Below, one piece after another: positions 35,847 to 49,000 of a stretch of 64,000 nucleotides of DNA. The notes under the pieces were generated by a model, which did no database searches, had not been told where the DNA came from, and was given only the letters and a program-made list of their open reading frames with translations. The stretch covers positions 44,364,736 through 44,428,735 of the forward strand of contig OX246743.1 of assembly GCA_945910005.1 (NCBI GenBank). The letters run 5' to 3'. The stretch's first letter is position 1. Each line of letters begins with the position of its first letter. The DNA comes from Isoperla grammatica (Eukaryota; Arthropoda; Insecta; Plecoptera; Perlodidae). The position numbers were made by a program, and so were the translations under genes.

Positions 35847-38800
35847 TTGCCCGCTGCCGAGCCGTGCGTGTGTGTATACCACTTCTCCCTCTTATAAAAC
35901 TTTTCTTTGCTGCCCTCAGATCATGGACTTTACTTATAACAGTAGGCCCTAACTGTGTTCATGCTCAGTTCACTGGCATCACATCTCTTTATTCTTTAGA
36001 CCACAACAAACCCTCATACAAAGCTTGTGCACAACAAGAGCCATTGAACAGTCTATGTCCTTGGATGGGACTCATCGCTGAAGCTCTTCCTTGTTACAAT
36101 GCACATATACAGGGGGTTGTTGCCCACACATGCACACAAATTGCTAGCGAGACAATTCGGTATTTTTCGTGTTACTCCCGAAAACGCGAATCAAATGAGT
36201 ACAGAAAGAAAGATAATATCAGATAATTACTAAAAATTAACATATGCGAGATTGAAGAGGTAAGTTATTTACTTTTTTAAAGTGATTTTTGTTGTTAATA
36301 TTTAGGCTTCAATTACAATATAAGAAGTAAGATAGTAGAGGTAAGTAAGAGGTAAGATAGTTATTTAAGATTCAGAATCGCACTCATAAGATACTTCATG
36401 TTCTGAATGTATTAAACGTTCAAATTTTTAAGTATCAACAGAAAATGAATTATTACATTTTAGTAAATAATCTTTTCTTGAAACTGATTTTGGAAACCAG
36501 ATTTCATTTTTAAATTGATTATAAAAACGTGGCATTTGGCAATATATTTTTGAGTAGAGGAGAACGGTATTTCAAACACTATGACATCCAGGGGTCAAGT
36601 GAAGATATCAGACTGTACAGGCTAGTTAAACTAGGAGAAGAGTAGGTCTGTGGGCGATGGCCAATGATATAATATCTCCGAGTATGTCCAGTCCATACGG
36701 CCGGGGTTCCACGCCCAACCATCCGTCTTGACCGGACCATATTGTCTCTTCCCTTCTTCCGGACCACAAATAATAACAACCATATTTCACTCACCGCCAG
36801 CTACGACATTCGAAGATATCGCAAGGTTTACAGCTTTGGGAGGCGGTGGCCGCGGTGCATTGCGGGACTGGACACTGAACACGGTCATTTTACCGGAGTA
36901 TTTTGGACAAATCGACCACTTTTTAAATTATCTAGGACCCTTTGTATGATTCTCATTCCCTAAATCTTCAAGAACAATACACGTAAACAATACAAAATTT
37001 GTTTCCAAATGTTCATTGAGGCATACAAGATCATCATCTTTGTAATATTGTTGTGTATTGTTGTACATGGAAATTTAGAGGACCGTGATGATAATCATTC
37101 AAGATACAAGCAGTATTTATTTAATGGAAGGTCCTAGATAGTTTTTAAAATTGTACTTTGTGGAGAAAGCTAAAATAATAAAAACATAAATGTAGAAGAT
37201 ACACGAACAGCGATAGAAAACTCGACAAAAAGCGATATTCTTCTCATGTTTATGATCATAAATTTAACACAAACAAAACTTTATACATTTTCTATTCAAC
37301 ATTAATAAATTTAAAATCTCTGTATAGTGTTCCACCCCCTCTACTTGACCTCACGTGTTGCTACAATGATGGATACTCTCCTCACAGATATCCAGTTAAA
37401 ACACCCCCTCGCTGCAAAGATGGATGTCGCCCCGTGACCCCCCACCCCGTGACCCCCGACCCACACATTCATTTGTTCTCGGGCCGGAACAAGACAGGTG
37501 GCGCAGACAGCGGCAATCCTCGGAACGTTTTATCACCAAACAGAAAAACTCTAAAATGACGAGCAAATAAAGATATGTGATAACTCGTGGGCTATAATAA
37601 AAAACCGATTTCGTTCTTTTCGAAATGTTACTCTTTATGTCGTGGGTCGAATCAGATCCATTGAACATTGACGGGGTCGTTATATGATGGACCATGGTCA
37701 TACTCATAAGGGAAGCCAACATAATTAAGGGAGTTTTGTAGAATTAAGGGGTGTTTGCGGCCACGTGGGCGTTTGGATCGCAAAGAGGACCGACAATTTA
37801 GTATGAAGAAGTGAGAAAGTAGGACAAGCAAATTGATTGATTGATATTTGGGCTTAACGTCTCATATTTTTGTAACTTGGCTAATCGAGACGATGAGTGG
37901 GTGAAATATGAAGATGAAATGAGGGGGTGTTTGGAGGAAAGGGGCAAGTAGGAGGAAAGGGGCAAGTAGGAGGGCGGGGAGGATAGGGGAAGGGGGAGAA
38001 AAAGGGAGTGGGGAGGTTGTGGACTGCATTTCGTCTGACTTCTCCTCCTCGACCTGTCCGGCTAGGGTGGCCCTACCAGAAGCATACTTTTCCGCCGGCA
38101 TAGCTCCAGGAATCATCAAAGCGCACAAACCTGCCCACCACGATAAGGTAGCAGTCCCTGGGCAGGTAGGACGAGGAAAGATGATGGCTACGTGCAATGA
38201 ATAAAGTAATGACAAAGTAGATGCACGAGAGCCTTCGGTAAGCCGGGAGTTCGACGGGGGCCAGGGGATTTACGGACCTTGCGGTCACCTCGAGTACATC
38301 AACGTTGACGTGACAACTGACAACAACCGCAATCATAGCTCGATGAGACATACACACAGCCCTCTCTTATTTCATACATTACTCCCACCGCTAGCTAAAT
38401 GGAAATGATTTCCCCGCGCTCGATGTCGCACGAGAGTTCATTTAATATTTACCCAAGTGCACCCCCCCCCCCCCCCTCCCGCCCCTACCCCTCGCGTAAA
38501 TTGCACTTCCCTGTAGCTGCTATGCAAATCGCTCGGAGGCAGACGCGACGGTAATTGATTTTAATTTAATATTCCCTGGAAACTCGGAACGGTTACCGGT
38601 TATGAATAATTTTCCTAACTAAATTGCTACCTCAAACAGTTTCATTGTTGCGAGTCGTCGTGGAGAATTATTCATGGGGGTGGGGGTGAGAGGGGGGGGG
38701 GTTCTTGTAATTTACACTCGAGTCGGTTACTCGCTTTCCAACAAACATCAGGGGGGGGGGGGGGGGGGGAGGGAGCTTGACGTCTTCTCGTGCGGGGGAT

Positions 38801-39000
38801 GCTGAGAGGAGGGGGTGATACAGATATCTACTAGACCGACAGTGTAGGAATAACACAGATTAATTGGATGAGATGAGATGATAGAGTTTATTTCCATTCA
38901 ACATAGATGGACGAAGTTAGGTAATAATGATGTGAAGAACCCTGCGATGATGCAGTTGTGTTGTCACATTATTTCATTGTCCCGGAGCAAGATAATATTC
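34757..39000. other. Non-coding stretch with G/C homopolymers
   Basis: No gene supported. Includes a 30-nt poly(C) at 35814-35843, a poly(C) near 38461-38476, and poly(G) runs at about 38691-38701 and 38751-38769. A 140-codon open frame from 35804 begins in the poly(C) and has no recognisable domain. Confidence 0.45.
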
Positions 39001-42000
39001 ACTCCCCCTTGTGAAAATACAAACAAGTGAAATCAACCAAAATCCTTCAATTTAAGTGTTGTAGTTAAATATAATATCATGTGTACAATATTAAAAAAAG
39101 CATTTTCAAGCTGAATATTAAATATTCTTAAACTTTAACTTTGAAACCAAAAAAAATAGAATGTTTCAGCCAAAATTTAATTTAAATTTCCAACATTTTG
39201 TTGAAGTAACTCAAATTAAAAACATTTTATCTTTCTGTGCATCTATACTGTCTAAATTATCATTTACAACATAGTTATCCCTTATCTAACAATTTATGGC
39301 CTTTTCAAATATTGATATTTGTCGATTTAGCGACTATTGTACAAAATACTTGATAATAATAAATTTACACATCTCTTTATCATATTTTTGAAAATGCCAT
39401 CACATTCAGATCAAACAGAATTTGTCTCCTCAAACTAGTGGAGTTATTATTAAAAAGTATTGCTATCTGTTGTGCATTACTTGCAATGCAATGTCAAATC
39501 CATATTCCAACTTGCTAACAAAAAATCATTCCAATACTTACACAATTTCCCGTTTAGTGGTACTTACCAGACTTGAATCGTCCCACAGTCCAAGAAGTTA
39601 GATGGCAGAAATATCCATTACACTAACTAGATGAAACGACTGGTATTGAAGGTATGTCCCACGGAGAAAATGTTTGGTCTGCTTTTAAATTATAGTCTTG
39701 CTCTTGCTGCAAGTTTATATGCATATTTCGAGCAATCAAGACCACTGAAGACGAAAGAGATTCGATATTACTTTGTTAAAACTGAACTTCCTTCTATGTA
39801 GGTTAATTTAAAAACAGGTGTCTTATAAGTGTGGGCTTGACTGTCACAGGGAACATAAATGTTGTGTTCATGGAGACACCTGTTGGAGTGAGTGGAACGG
39901 AGGATTATTGGAAAATGAATTTTATGTTTTAGCACTGCAGATATAGTGCCACTCACAATCAGTTGTAAGGCATAAGTAAGTAGAGGAGAGTGATTGTGAA
40001 TGGCACTTAAATCAATAGGACAACTGTTAAAGAAAATTATCAATCTTATATTTGAAATACAATAACATATTTTATAAAATTCCATTCCAAATACATTAAT
40101 AGTGAAATGATGCTAGTTAGATAAATTAATAATATACGAGGAAACAGCAAAACACATCATTAATAAAAATATCGTGTACATTACTGGTACTAGTATTAGA
40201 CAAAAACACTGTAGTAAAAAAAACAATACCAATAGGCCTATTACTTTCAAAGACTATTCGCTGGGAATGCTTCAATAAAAAATTATTTTTGTAAAATTAT
40301 TTTCATCAGTCTTTTTAAAATAGAATATTACTTATTGACATATCACAAGGAGTAAAAACCGGCTACAGTGGTTAAAACGTGAAAACGCTGGAAAAAACGT
40401 GAAACAACAAACAAAACTTGACTAATATTGAATCTAGTTTCGAAGCAAGTAAAAAAAAAAACTAGCTCTCAAAATAGAAAACATTTCATGCTTACTAGTA
40501 CATGTACAAATGTACAAATATGCTTTGCCTTGCAGAGGGGTACAATGGAACAAGATTGCTTACCTTTTTCAGCACACGATATTAAACAAACTGCACGTGT
40601 TGCCAATGCCAATACATTACTGGCATTTGATGATCATATGATCAATCAATCAATTTCAAGAGTACCTACACAACAAAGTTTCTAAACCTTGCTTTCGTAA
40701 AACTTAAAATCTCAAACATTTTACACACAGGTTTGAAACTTATGCAACTAGTGCACACTATGTGCCTTCACAAATCTCATTAGAATTGAAAACAAATCAA
40801 CACGTGTTGCTAAAGATAGAAAATTCAACTAAATTATTTATAGGGAAGAAATTATGTTCACTGCTTTAAAAAATATATACGTACATATATTTGCCAAGCA
40901 AATTTCTGATCATTTTGTTCAACTTGGTAGCCACATATGTGAAGCATTTTAAAGTACCAGTAGGCCTATAGCAGCTATTTAGGCCTTCACTTTTACTACA
41001 AATTAATTTCATTACATGCATGGACAAAAAAACAACATAATTGTCCTCTTTGCTGTGAGTCTAGTATAATATAGTACTCATTCAATTGCACCCCTCTAAC
41101 CATGCTACAGAAGCAATTGCACGTTTTATGTTCAAAATGTACAGTTACAGTTACCTTTACAACAGTTCACGTCACTCAGTATATATATTATTTATTTATA
41201 AGTTAAGTTTGGTGTTATATAGCTTTAGGACTTAATTTTAGTCACTTTCATGAAAAGGCTTGAGGTAAAATAACATCCCCCCATCCCTCCCTAGCAGAAG
41301 TTGTTACATAGTTTGAAGCACGCAACAGTAAAATTATTGCATTACGGTATAATTACCAGGATCTTGTTAAAGCTGACCGTCATAGAATCTAACTGAAACC
41401 CAGCATAGTATCTCCCACAGCGTGCTGTTACTGTTATCATTACTAGTATTAATATTGACTTGTGGTTACATGACAAACACAGCTCGATATAAAGTGCGCT
41501 TGATTACGTAAGCGGGCGTACGCTCGATATACACGTATTGGCAAGACCGACTACCACCCGCACAAAAGCGACAGTTACGTTAACACCTGCAGTTCCATTC
41601 ACAAGTAAAGCAACAATCACACGTTTACCCAACTGGATTTCTTGCTCGTTCCCGACATAATTATGTTAAACACAGTAGACACCAGTTATGTTAGTTTAGT
41701 AGACACGCCACTGACGCCAGCAACGTCTTGAGAAGCAAAATCTGTTGGCATTGGCATAGGACCCAAAATAAAACTCCACCCCTATCAGTAAAAATCACCA
41801 ACTATCTTTAAACCAGTTCTACAGTGAGAACAGTGTGTTTGCGTTCCTTTACAGACATCAAACAGGCATTACCGAGGAATCTAGACTCGTATCGTTGCAC
41901 GGTAGGTCGCTAAACCCTAAATTATATTCGTCTACTGTGGCGTGCACCTGGTTTAATATAGGCCTACACGGCGTGCAACAACGGTCGATAGACGATTGCT

Positions 42001-42802
42001 TGCGACTGTTTAAGGGGCATTGGTCTACCGATGTGTACGCGCTACCTTAGTATCTACGTTTGGAATGTTGCAAGACAGCCGTTGAGATCCAGCTTTTTTA
42101 TTGTATAACAATTAACAATGAGATTTAATGCACTCTCCTGCAATGATGTCTTTCATATTGTTGTCACTTACGATAACCGATGAGGCAATGGAATTACGCA
42201 AGTAATTATAAGTAAAATATATGATTGTTGGCATTACCATACCAAAAAAGGTCCCTTGCATTGATTTCTTTTTATATAGGCTATCAAGTCAAGGTTTTCT
42301 TACACTTGAATTTCAAGATTTTGATCCACTTTTGCTTTTCACTGATCAATTATTAAATTAACTTAAGTGCCCTTGGTCATGTGCGGTGCTCATCTATGAA
42401 TCTGGGAGATTTTGATCGACAAACCTGTTCCCAAACATCCCGTTTTGGTGCGTTTCAATCGGGTCACCGAAAAACTGTCCTTCCTTAAATTAACTGACCA
42501 CCGACGTTTAGTGCTCGTACATTTCACACGACATTACTGGACCTTTTCCGCATGAAAAGAGTGAACTAGGTGTAGTGACTTGATTATAACCCGGTGCAAC
42601 ATTCTCTCATCGCACGGTGATGAAAATTATACGTGTGCGAGGTTCATGTCTATATATCCATCTGAAAAAGAATATATGTAAACCACGATAATCTTGACTT
42701 AAATTTCGATAGCATTTCTTTGAAAGAACCCTGGCATGTAAATCGAGACAAAACTCCGCAAGCCGTGTAGAGCCGCCATTGAGTTGTTCGGACGACGTCC
42801 GT
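39001..42802 (-). other. AT-rich region below the DLGAP-like gene (3' UTR and flank)
   Basis: No open frame is convincing. On the minus strand an AATAAA lies at 42102-42097, about 700 nt after the DLGAP stop, and is a candidate polyadenylation signal. The extent of the 3' UTR cannot be fixed from sequence. Confidence 0.4.
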
Positions 42803-43051
42803 TCACTTCCCATTCTCCTGGGGTACAAATATCTCGACAACGTCTTCCGCGGTCCGGTCGGTCTTCTCGCGCATCTCCCTCCGCTTCTCCTCCATCAGCT
42901 TCCTGCGCGCTTCCTCGCGAGCCTTGCGGGCCGCTTCATTGACGGCCGGCGATGGCGTCTTGGTGGCGCGCTTGGTCGCACCGCTGGCACGCTTCTTGGG
43001 GGACGAGTTCTTCGGGGACCCGTCGACCTCGTCAGTCTGCAACAGCTTCTC
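42803..43051 (-). CDS. DLGAP-like: DLGAP-like, last coding exon
   Basis: Phase 0 acceptor TTGCAG. Encodes EKLLQTDEVDG, a Lys/Ser/Pro-rich linker, the highly charged helix ARKAREEARRKLMEEKR and VVEIFVPQENGK, then TGA. The charged helix followed by an EIF/YVP motif is the conserved C-terminus of DLGAP1-4-type proteins, except that the final PDZ ligand is missing. Confidence 0.92.
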   Translation of the reverse strand, partial: EKLLQTDEVDGSPKNSSPKKRASGATKRATKTPSPAVNEAARKAREEARRKLMEEKRREMREKTDRTAEDVVEIFVPQENGK

Positions 43052-46000
43052 CTGCAACACAAGAACCAGACATGGAGTTAGATGGGCACTAGGGCTGAAC
43101 TGAGAGTCAGATGGTGATTGTACAGATACAATAATAGGCAGGGATACAGAATTCTGCACTGATAGATGACATTTTTAGCATTAAAAAGAATTAACAATCA
43201 TCGTTAAACATGTCCCCATCCTAGAAAGTAAAGTTTTGTTGCAATTTTATTATTTATGCATGTTTTTGATGTTTTTTGTCTTTGAATTCAAGGGCACTTC
43301 AACAAAACAATGAACCATCTATAAATTTAAATTAGAATACAAAAATTGGTAAAAAAATGTTGATTTGATTTTTACAAAAATTTCAATATAGGGCCTATTA
43401 CCATTATTTATTACTTTTTTTTTTGAAAAAAAGATTTTTTTAAATTATTTACTGCACAATACCACTAAAATTGCAATTATTATGACGAATTAGCAGCAAC
43501 CAGCACACCTTTTAGCGGAAATTCATACCAAACTAAGACAAATGTTCAGTGAACACGACCAAACAACAAAACAGCCATGCCAAGCTTCTTCTAGTAGACG
43601 TTATGCACGTTTCTGCGACCTCCTGCTTACCTTGTTCCAGCCGGCGGCCTTGAGCCGGTCAAGGTCAGCGAACAGCCCGTGCACTTGGTCCACCTGTAGC
43701 TTGACCATGTCCCAGAAGCCAGCCAGGTCCTCACAGGTGGTCGGGAACTGTTCCTTGGGGTCCTGGGCCTGGAGACAAGCACGTATATATCAGTACACTC
43801 GCCGACATGTATAAAGCGATGCCACATCTTCGATATTACCAACGGGGCCGCACAAACTTTTGTGTTTAACTCTACTACTGCACACTTCATCATCAAATTA
43901 TAATTGAAAACACAAATTCACTTGCTGCACAAGATGGGAACAATTCAAACTAAATTATCTAGAGGGGGAAAAATAATATCCTGCAGTCTCAAAAATAGCC
44001 ATTTGTCACTTTGAATCTCTTCGGGTTAATTTGTGAGGAAGAATCGGAGGATGGATTGGAGGAAAAGGACACAAGTACAAGGAAAAATAGACCTCATTCC
44101 GTTGCCTCCTTACGATTGACGTAATCACGCTGGGCCAGTTCTACCCCGGGCCCAGATTGGGTGATCAAAGCACTAAAACCTGCCCAAGTCGTCTCTCCAC
44201 CCAACTCACCATGTTCTTGTGGCACAGTCCCTCAAACTGCTGCAGCTTCTGCTTGACGAGTAGCCGACCCTGTCCGGTGGCGGCCCGGAGTTGTCCGGAC
44301 ACCTCCTCCGGAATGTCCTCCCCGGACTCCATGTCCCGCTCCATCGCGTCCACCATCTTGTTCAGCTGTTCTATCTCCTGCCGGAGCACGGTGAGGAAGT
44401 ATCGCCCGTCCTTCACCTCCGACTGACCGATGGGCGTCTGGGGAATAGAGGACACACTGATCACACACATCTCGATACGATGTCAATTTGAGGACTTAAT
44501 AATTTTTTTTTTTTTTATATATCTGCTCCCTGTGTCCAACAATGAAGTCGGGTGGGGGATAGGAAATTAATCCCATCATATTCAGGCCCCTAGGTACATC
44601 GAAGCCGGCTGGCCATGCCTGACGCTTCCGTCATGTTAACTTCCTCTGTTGACTTTCTTCTTCCTTTGCTCTTTCTACAAATTCTGTCCATACTTTTCTA
44701 TCTTCCCACCACGACAACAAAATTGAAAATGTATAATTTATTACTAAAATATGTGTAATTGAAATATGTTTGTATTGAGAGCAAAGTCCTTACCGCCACT
44801 TGTTGCTGCGGAGGCAGGACGACCTCAGGGGCGGCCGGCAGGTGTTCGGAGATGCTCTCGACAGAGATCTGGGACTGAAGCAACACGGGCTGAGTCTTCC
44901 TCTCTTCCACGGGGAATAATTGCTCTTTGGCCGGGTGGTCGCTTTCCAACTCGACCGGGATTATCTTCACAACCTGGACACACCGGAAACTTGTTCGTTA
45001 CACCAGCAATACCTATGTCGCTGGCATGTTAAACACACATATATTCCCACAATTCCAAATCAGGGTTTAAAAATGAGTAACTAGTTAAATGAACTTCTAC
45101 TAGCACAACAAAACAACCTTTTCAATTTTCCTTTTCACTTCCTACCTGATTTTCCTTATTTCCCGATTCCTTGCGGGAACCGAGCGCGAGTTGTGCTCGG
45201 AACTCTGGCCGCAGGTGTCTCAGGACCGGCAACGCGGCGGGGCTTCCGTGCGGGGAGCTTTCGTGCGCGCCCTGAAGCAAGACAAGGCCGTGTTTCGTTG
45301 AGTACCAACAGGTTCAATAAGAGCCCCCCCACCCTTGTTTCATATAAAAATAAACCTAAATACAGCACAAATTATTTCAAGATTTGTACAAATGTTCAGT
45401 CATAATTCACTTCTTGTTTCTAAGCAAAATATTACTGATCAACGAATTTTGACTGGTTGATTTTACCTGGAAAGGTTTCCCAATAGAAAGGATCAACATT
45501 ATCCACGTATCGCTGTAAATTGACCCGGGCAAAAGCACTCTTCGAGTCACCTTCATCACTAACTCAACACAACATAAAAACACTCAATGAATGAAGTATT
45601 TATGCTTAGACTCAATCTTTAGCTCTTCTTTGTAATGTTTTGTATTTGAGAAAAACATCTGAGTTAGTCAATTTAATGTTGTATCAAACGATTACCGCTA
45701 TAGCCCGGTAGTTCTCCAGTGGGCTTGTGTATCATAACTGTTCTATAGCGAGTGTACTCCAACAACAATGATATCTGTACAAACAAACAGAAACGGAATA
45801 CCGAGAATCGGGTTGAAGGCCCGTGCGTTTACAAGGACACACTTTCGGCACGCTAAGCCCCGGTTATGGTTCGCTTCTACGCATGACTTGGTCGTTGTCG
45901 TCACCATGGCAAATATTGACCGAGTGATTAGGCTGTAGCTTATCACATAAATCAATGTTAACGGCTGTGAAAAGGTTCTATTTATGGCCAACGGAGAAGT

Positions 46001-49000
46001 ACCGTTGCGTAATGAATGGCGGCATGAATAATGCTGGTCACGCAAAGTGTAAAAGAGCTCAAAAACAACTATCATTGGACGTACTCGCTTTGCAGATCCC
46101 CTTTCAGACTAAATATCATAGAACACAGAAGTGCACAAAACTTGTGAGTGTAAATTAGTTACATCAGTGATCATTATTATTTATTACTACCTACTGTATT
46201 ATTATTTATCAACAGCGAAGTTTTACAGTGTGCCTGAGTGGCTGTGTTTATGCAAATACGGAAGGTTATGCTCAGATATTATCAGATTCAAATAAATTAC
46301 AAATGCATAGACTTATAAGCGAGGCAAAATGGTTGATATTCCTGATTGAAATACTATTAACTCCCCTCACAAACATAAAACCACACATTGTGATTGTGTG
46401 TCAAGTTAAAACACATGTATTTTTAGGATTACATACATAACTGCTTTATGTTAGGACCGGTATAATGCTAAATAGACCTAGGACTTTAAACATGTTGAAA
46501 ACTAGTTAATTCTTAATTAGGCTAATTAAAGATAAAGATAAGAGTTTGCACTTGCAACATCATTAAGATGGAAGATCTTACATTGGTGCTAAATAAATGT
46601 AATTATAATAGCCTACTACACTTCACGCAATAATAAGTACAATATAATCCTCCTACCTGAAGATAATTCGGGCATTTTAAAGGTATAGCCTACATAATTA
46701 ATAAATCCTTTTAATTAATTCAGTGGGGAAACAATCCTGGAAACTAATAAGTATAACACTTTGCCCAGAGTGGGAATCAAATCCGGGCCCTCTTGCATCA
46801 AAAGCACGAATAAATCCACATACTTACAACATTGCTAAATGGGCATTCATAATTGTGATGATATGCAGTTACCCTCAATGCTATTACACTCTCTTGAACT
46901 ATCTGCTTTTCTAAACTAATGTTTATTTGCTCACTCATCTACATGTTACAGTTTACGACCAGGAAGAAGGTACTTAATTTTTCAAACGAGCACAACTTAC
47001 AGTGACATGCATACAATCTCTAGGTAACCAAGCGTGCATTGTATGCTCTTGTGATTTTAAGGCTATTCCAAGCTAGGTTCTCGCTTCACACTTCAGTGAG
47101 TTGCAGACTATCCTGTCATTGCAATTTGCAATATAAATGTCATAGCTCAGGATTGGGCTTACTGAAGTGATATTAGATGTACAGTAACGTTGCTCCTGAA
47201 GCTTTTAAATAGAAACAAGAGCCAATGGAAAAACTACCAGTTAATTAAGAAGATAGTGGTATGTTTTAAAAATTTAGATCAATATTTTAATTAGGTAACT
47301 ACCTACACCAAGCCAAGAGTAATTGTTATGCCAGTACAGTACTATATCTTTTTATGAATATGCATTTCAGTTCCGTGCATGACTCCAATATAGATAGATG
47401 TATTTATCAAGTGCATCAAAACAATACTCTACTTATATAGGTTTGACCCTGATCTGTTCCACTTTCATTCTGAATATTTGTAAACTTGCATACAGATATG
47501 ATGCACACCTGTAATGAAGAGAAAGTATGTGATATTTGAAAGGTAACTTGATACATTACTAATCAAGTACTATTTGTTTTACGTTTATAAGTGATACATA
47601 ACTCTAACTACGCTACTATCTAAAGCAACCGTGTGTTCAGCAGGCTGGGTGGACACGCAAGTCGTGACGGAATGAACTCACCTGGTGCGCAGCGGACTGA
47701 GACGGCCCCAAAGCACTCGACGTGGTCCGCCTGAAGAAGCCCTGAGCCAAAGCCCCCGGACCGTAGAGCCTCTCCACGCGCTGCTGTATGAACGACTTGT
47801 TTGACGCCGTGCCGGTCCAGACGCTGGTTGCCGCCGTAGTAGTCTCTCCGCCCGCCCGGCCGTTGAGGAAGCTCCGACTCTCCGCGAGCGCCACGTCGGG
47901 CCTCGACTCGGCAAACTGCGACCTGGGCTGCTGCTGCGCGGGCCGCGACGACGCGTTCGACTCGAGGAACTGGTTCTTCGAGTCGGTGAACTTGGCCGAA
48001 CTGTACGTGGAGGATTTCAGCGGCGGTCCGTTGTTTTGTACGTAGCTTTTCGTTTGCGAGGTGAACTCTACGACCCGGATGGCGCCCGGCGAACGCTTCT
48101 GTGCACAACCGTCGGGCTGGGTCGACTCTTCGAAGCCCCTAAAGTTACCGCCGGGTTTCGAGGAACCGTTCGTGTGATGCGACACGTTCGAATCCAAAGT
48201 CAGGTCTCCTTGGAAACCGTTTTTAAACTTGTTCTTCGTGGGCGACTCGTAACTGGAGTCCGGCGATCGGAAGGTGGACGTGTACGTGTTTGCCGACAAC
48301 ATCGTCGACATGAAGTTCCTACTCGACTCCCTCAGGGTCGGCCCCGACGTCACCGGGTTATCCTCGGAACTTCCCGACATCTTCGCGGCACCATTAACAA
48401 TCAAACTATTCCTTAAGGTCCTTACATCTAGTTTTTGGTCGTTTCTCAACGGATCACCACCGTTCGCAGAATTATCAGATCTGTTACCCTTCTCGGCGGG
48501 CCGCGGCGGCGTGAGATAGTTCCCGCAATCGGACTTGAACCGCAGCGGGTCCGTCTTATCGGGCGGCCGTATCGGACTCACTTCCCTACTCCGTATCACC
48601 AGTCTGCCCGGGCTGTGGTCTCGCGACCTGAAACCCTCCCGGTGCTTCGAGTCATAGTTGGTGATGGTCGTGTAGCCGCTGATGGAGCACGCCAGGCCGA
48701 GGTACGACGGCTTCTTAGCGGCCTCCCCGTTGTGTAGCGGGGGCTCGGCACCCCCGTTGCCGAGGTCGGGGTAGTTCTCCTTGCCGAGGTCGTCCGACTG
48801 ACCGCGCCGGCTCGACTCGAACAGCTGGGCCGTCCGTTTGACGTACTCTGGCGTTGAGCTGCCCGGCGTCCGCGTGGATAGCGTCAGACTGTGGAGCGTC
48901 CGCTCGGACACGGAACCGGAGTCGCAGACGTCTGCAACATATTTTGCACATGTGGGAAACTATAACTCATGAAGTAACCGCGGAGAATTGTTAGTGAGAA

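Noticed and set aside
35804..36226. 140-codon ORF starting in poly(C)
   Set aside because: The start depends on a homopolymer, the opposite strand is similarly open in parts, and no domain is visible.
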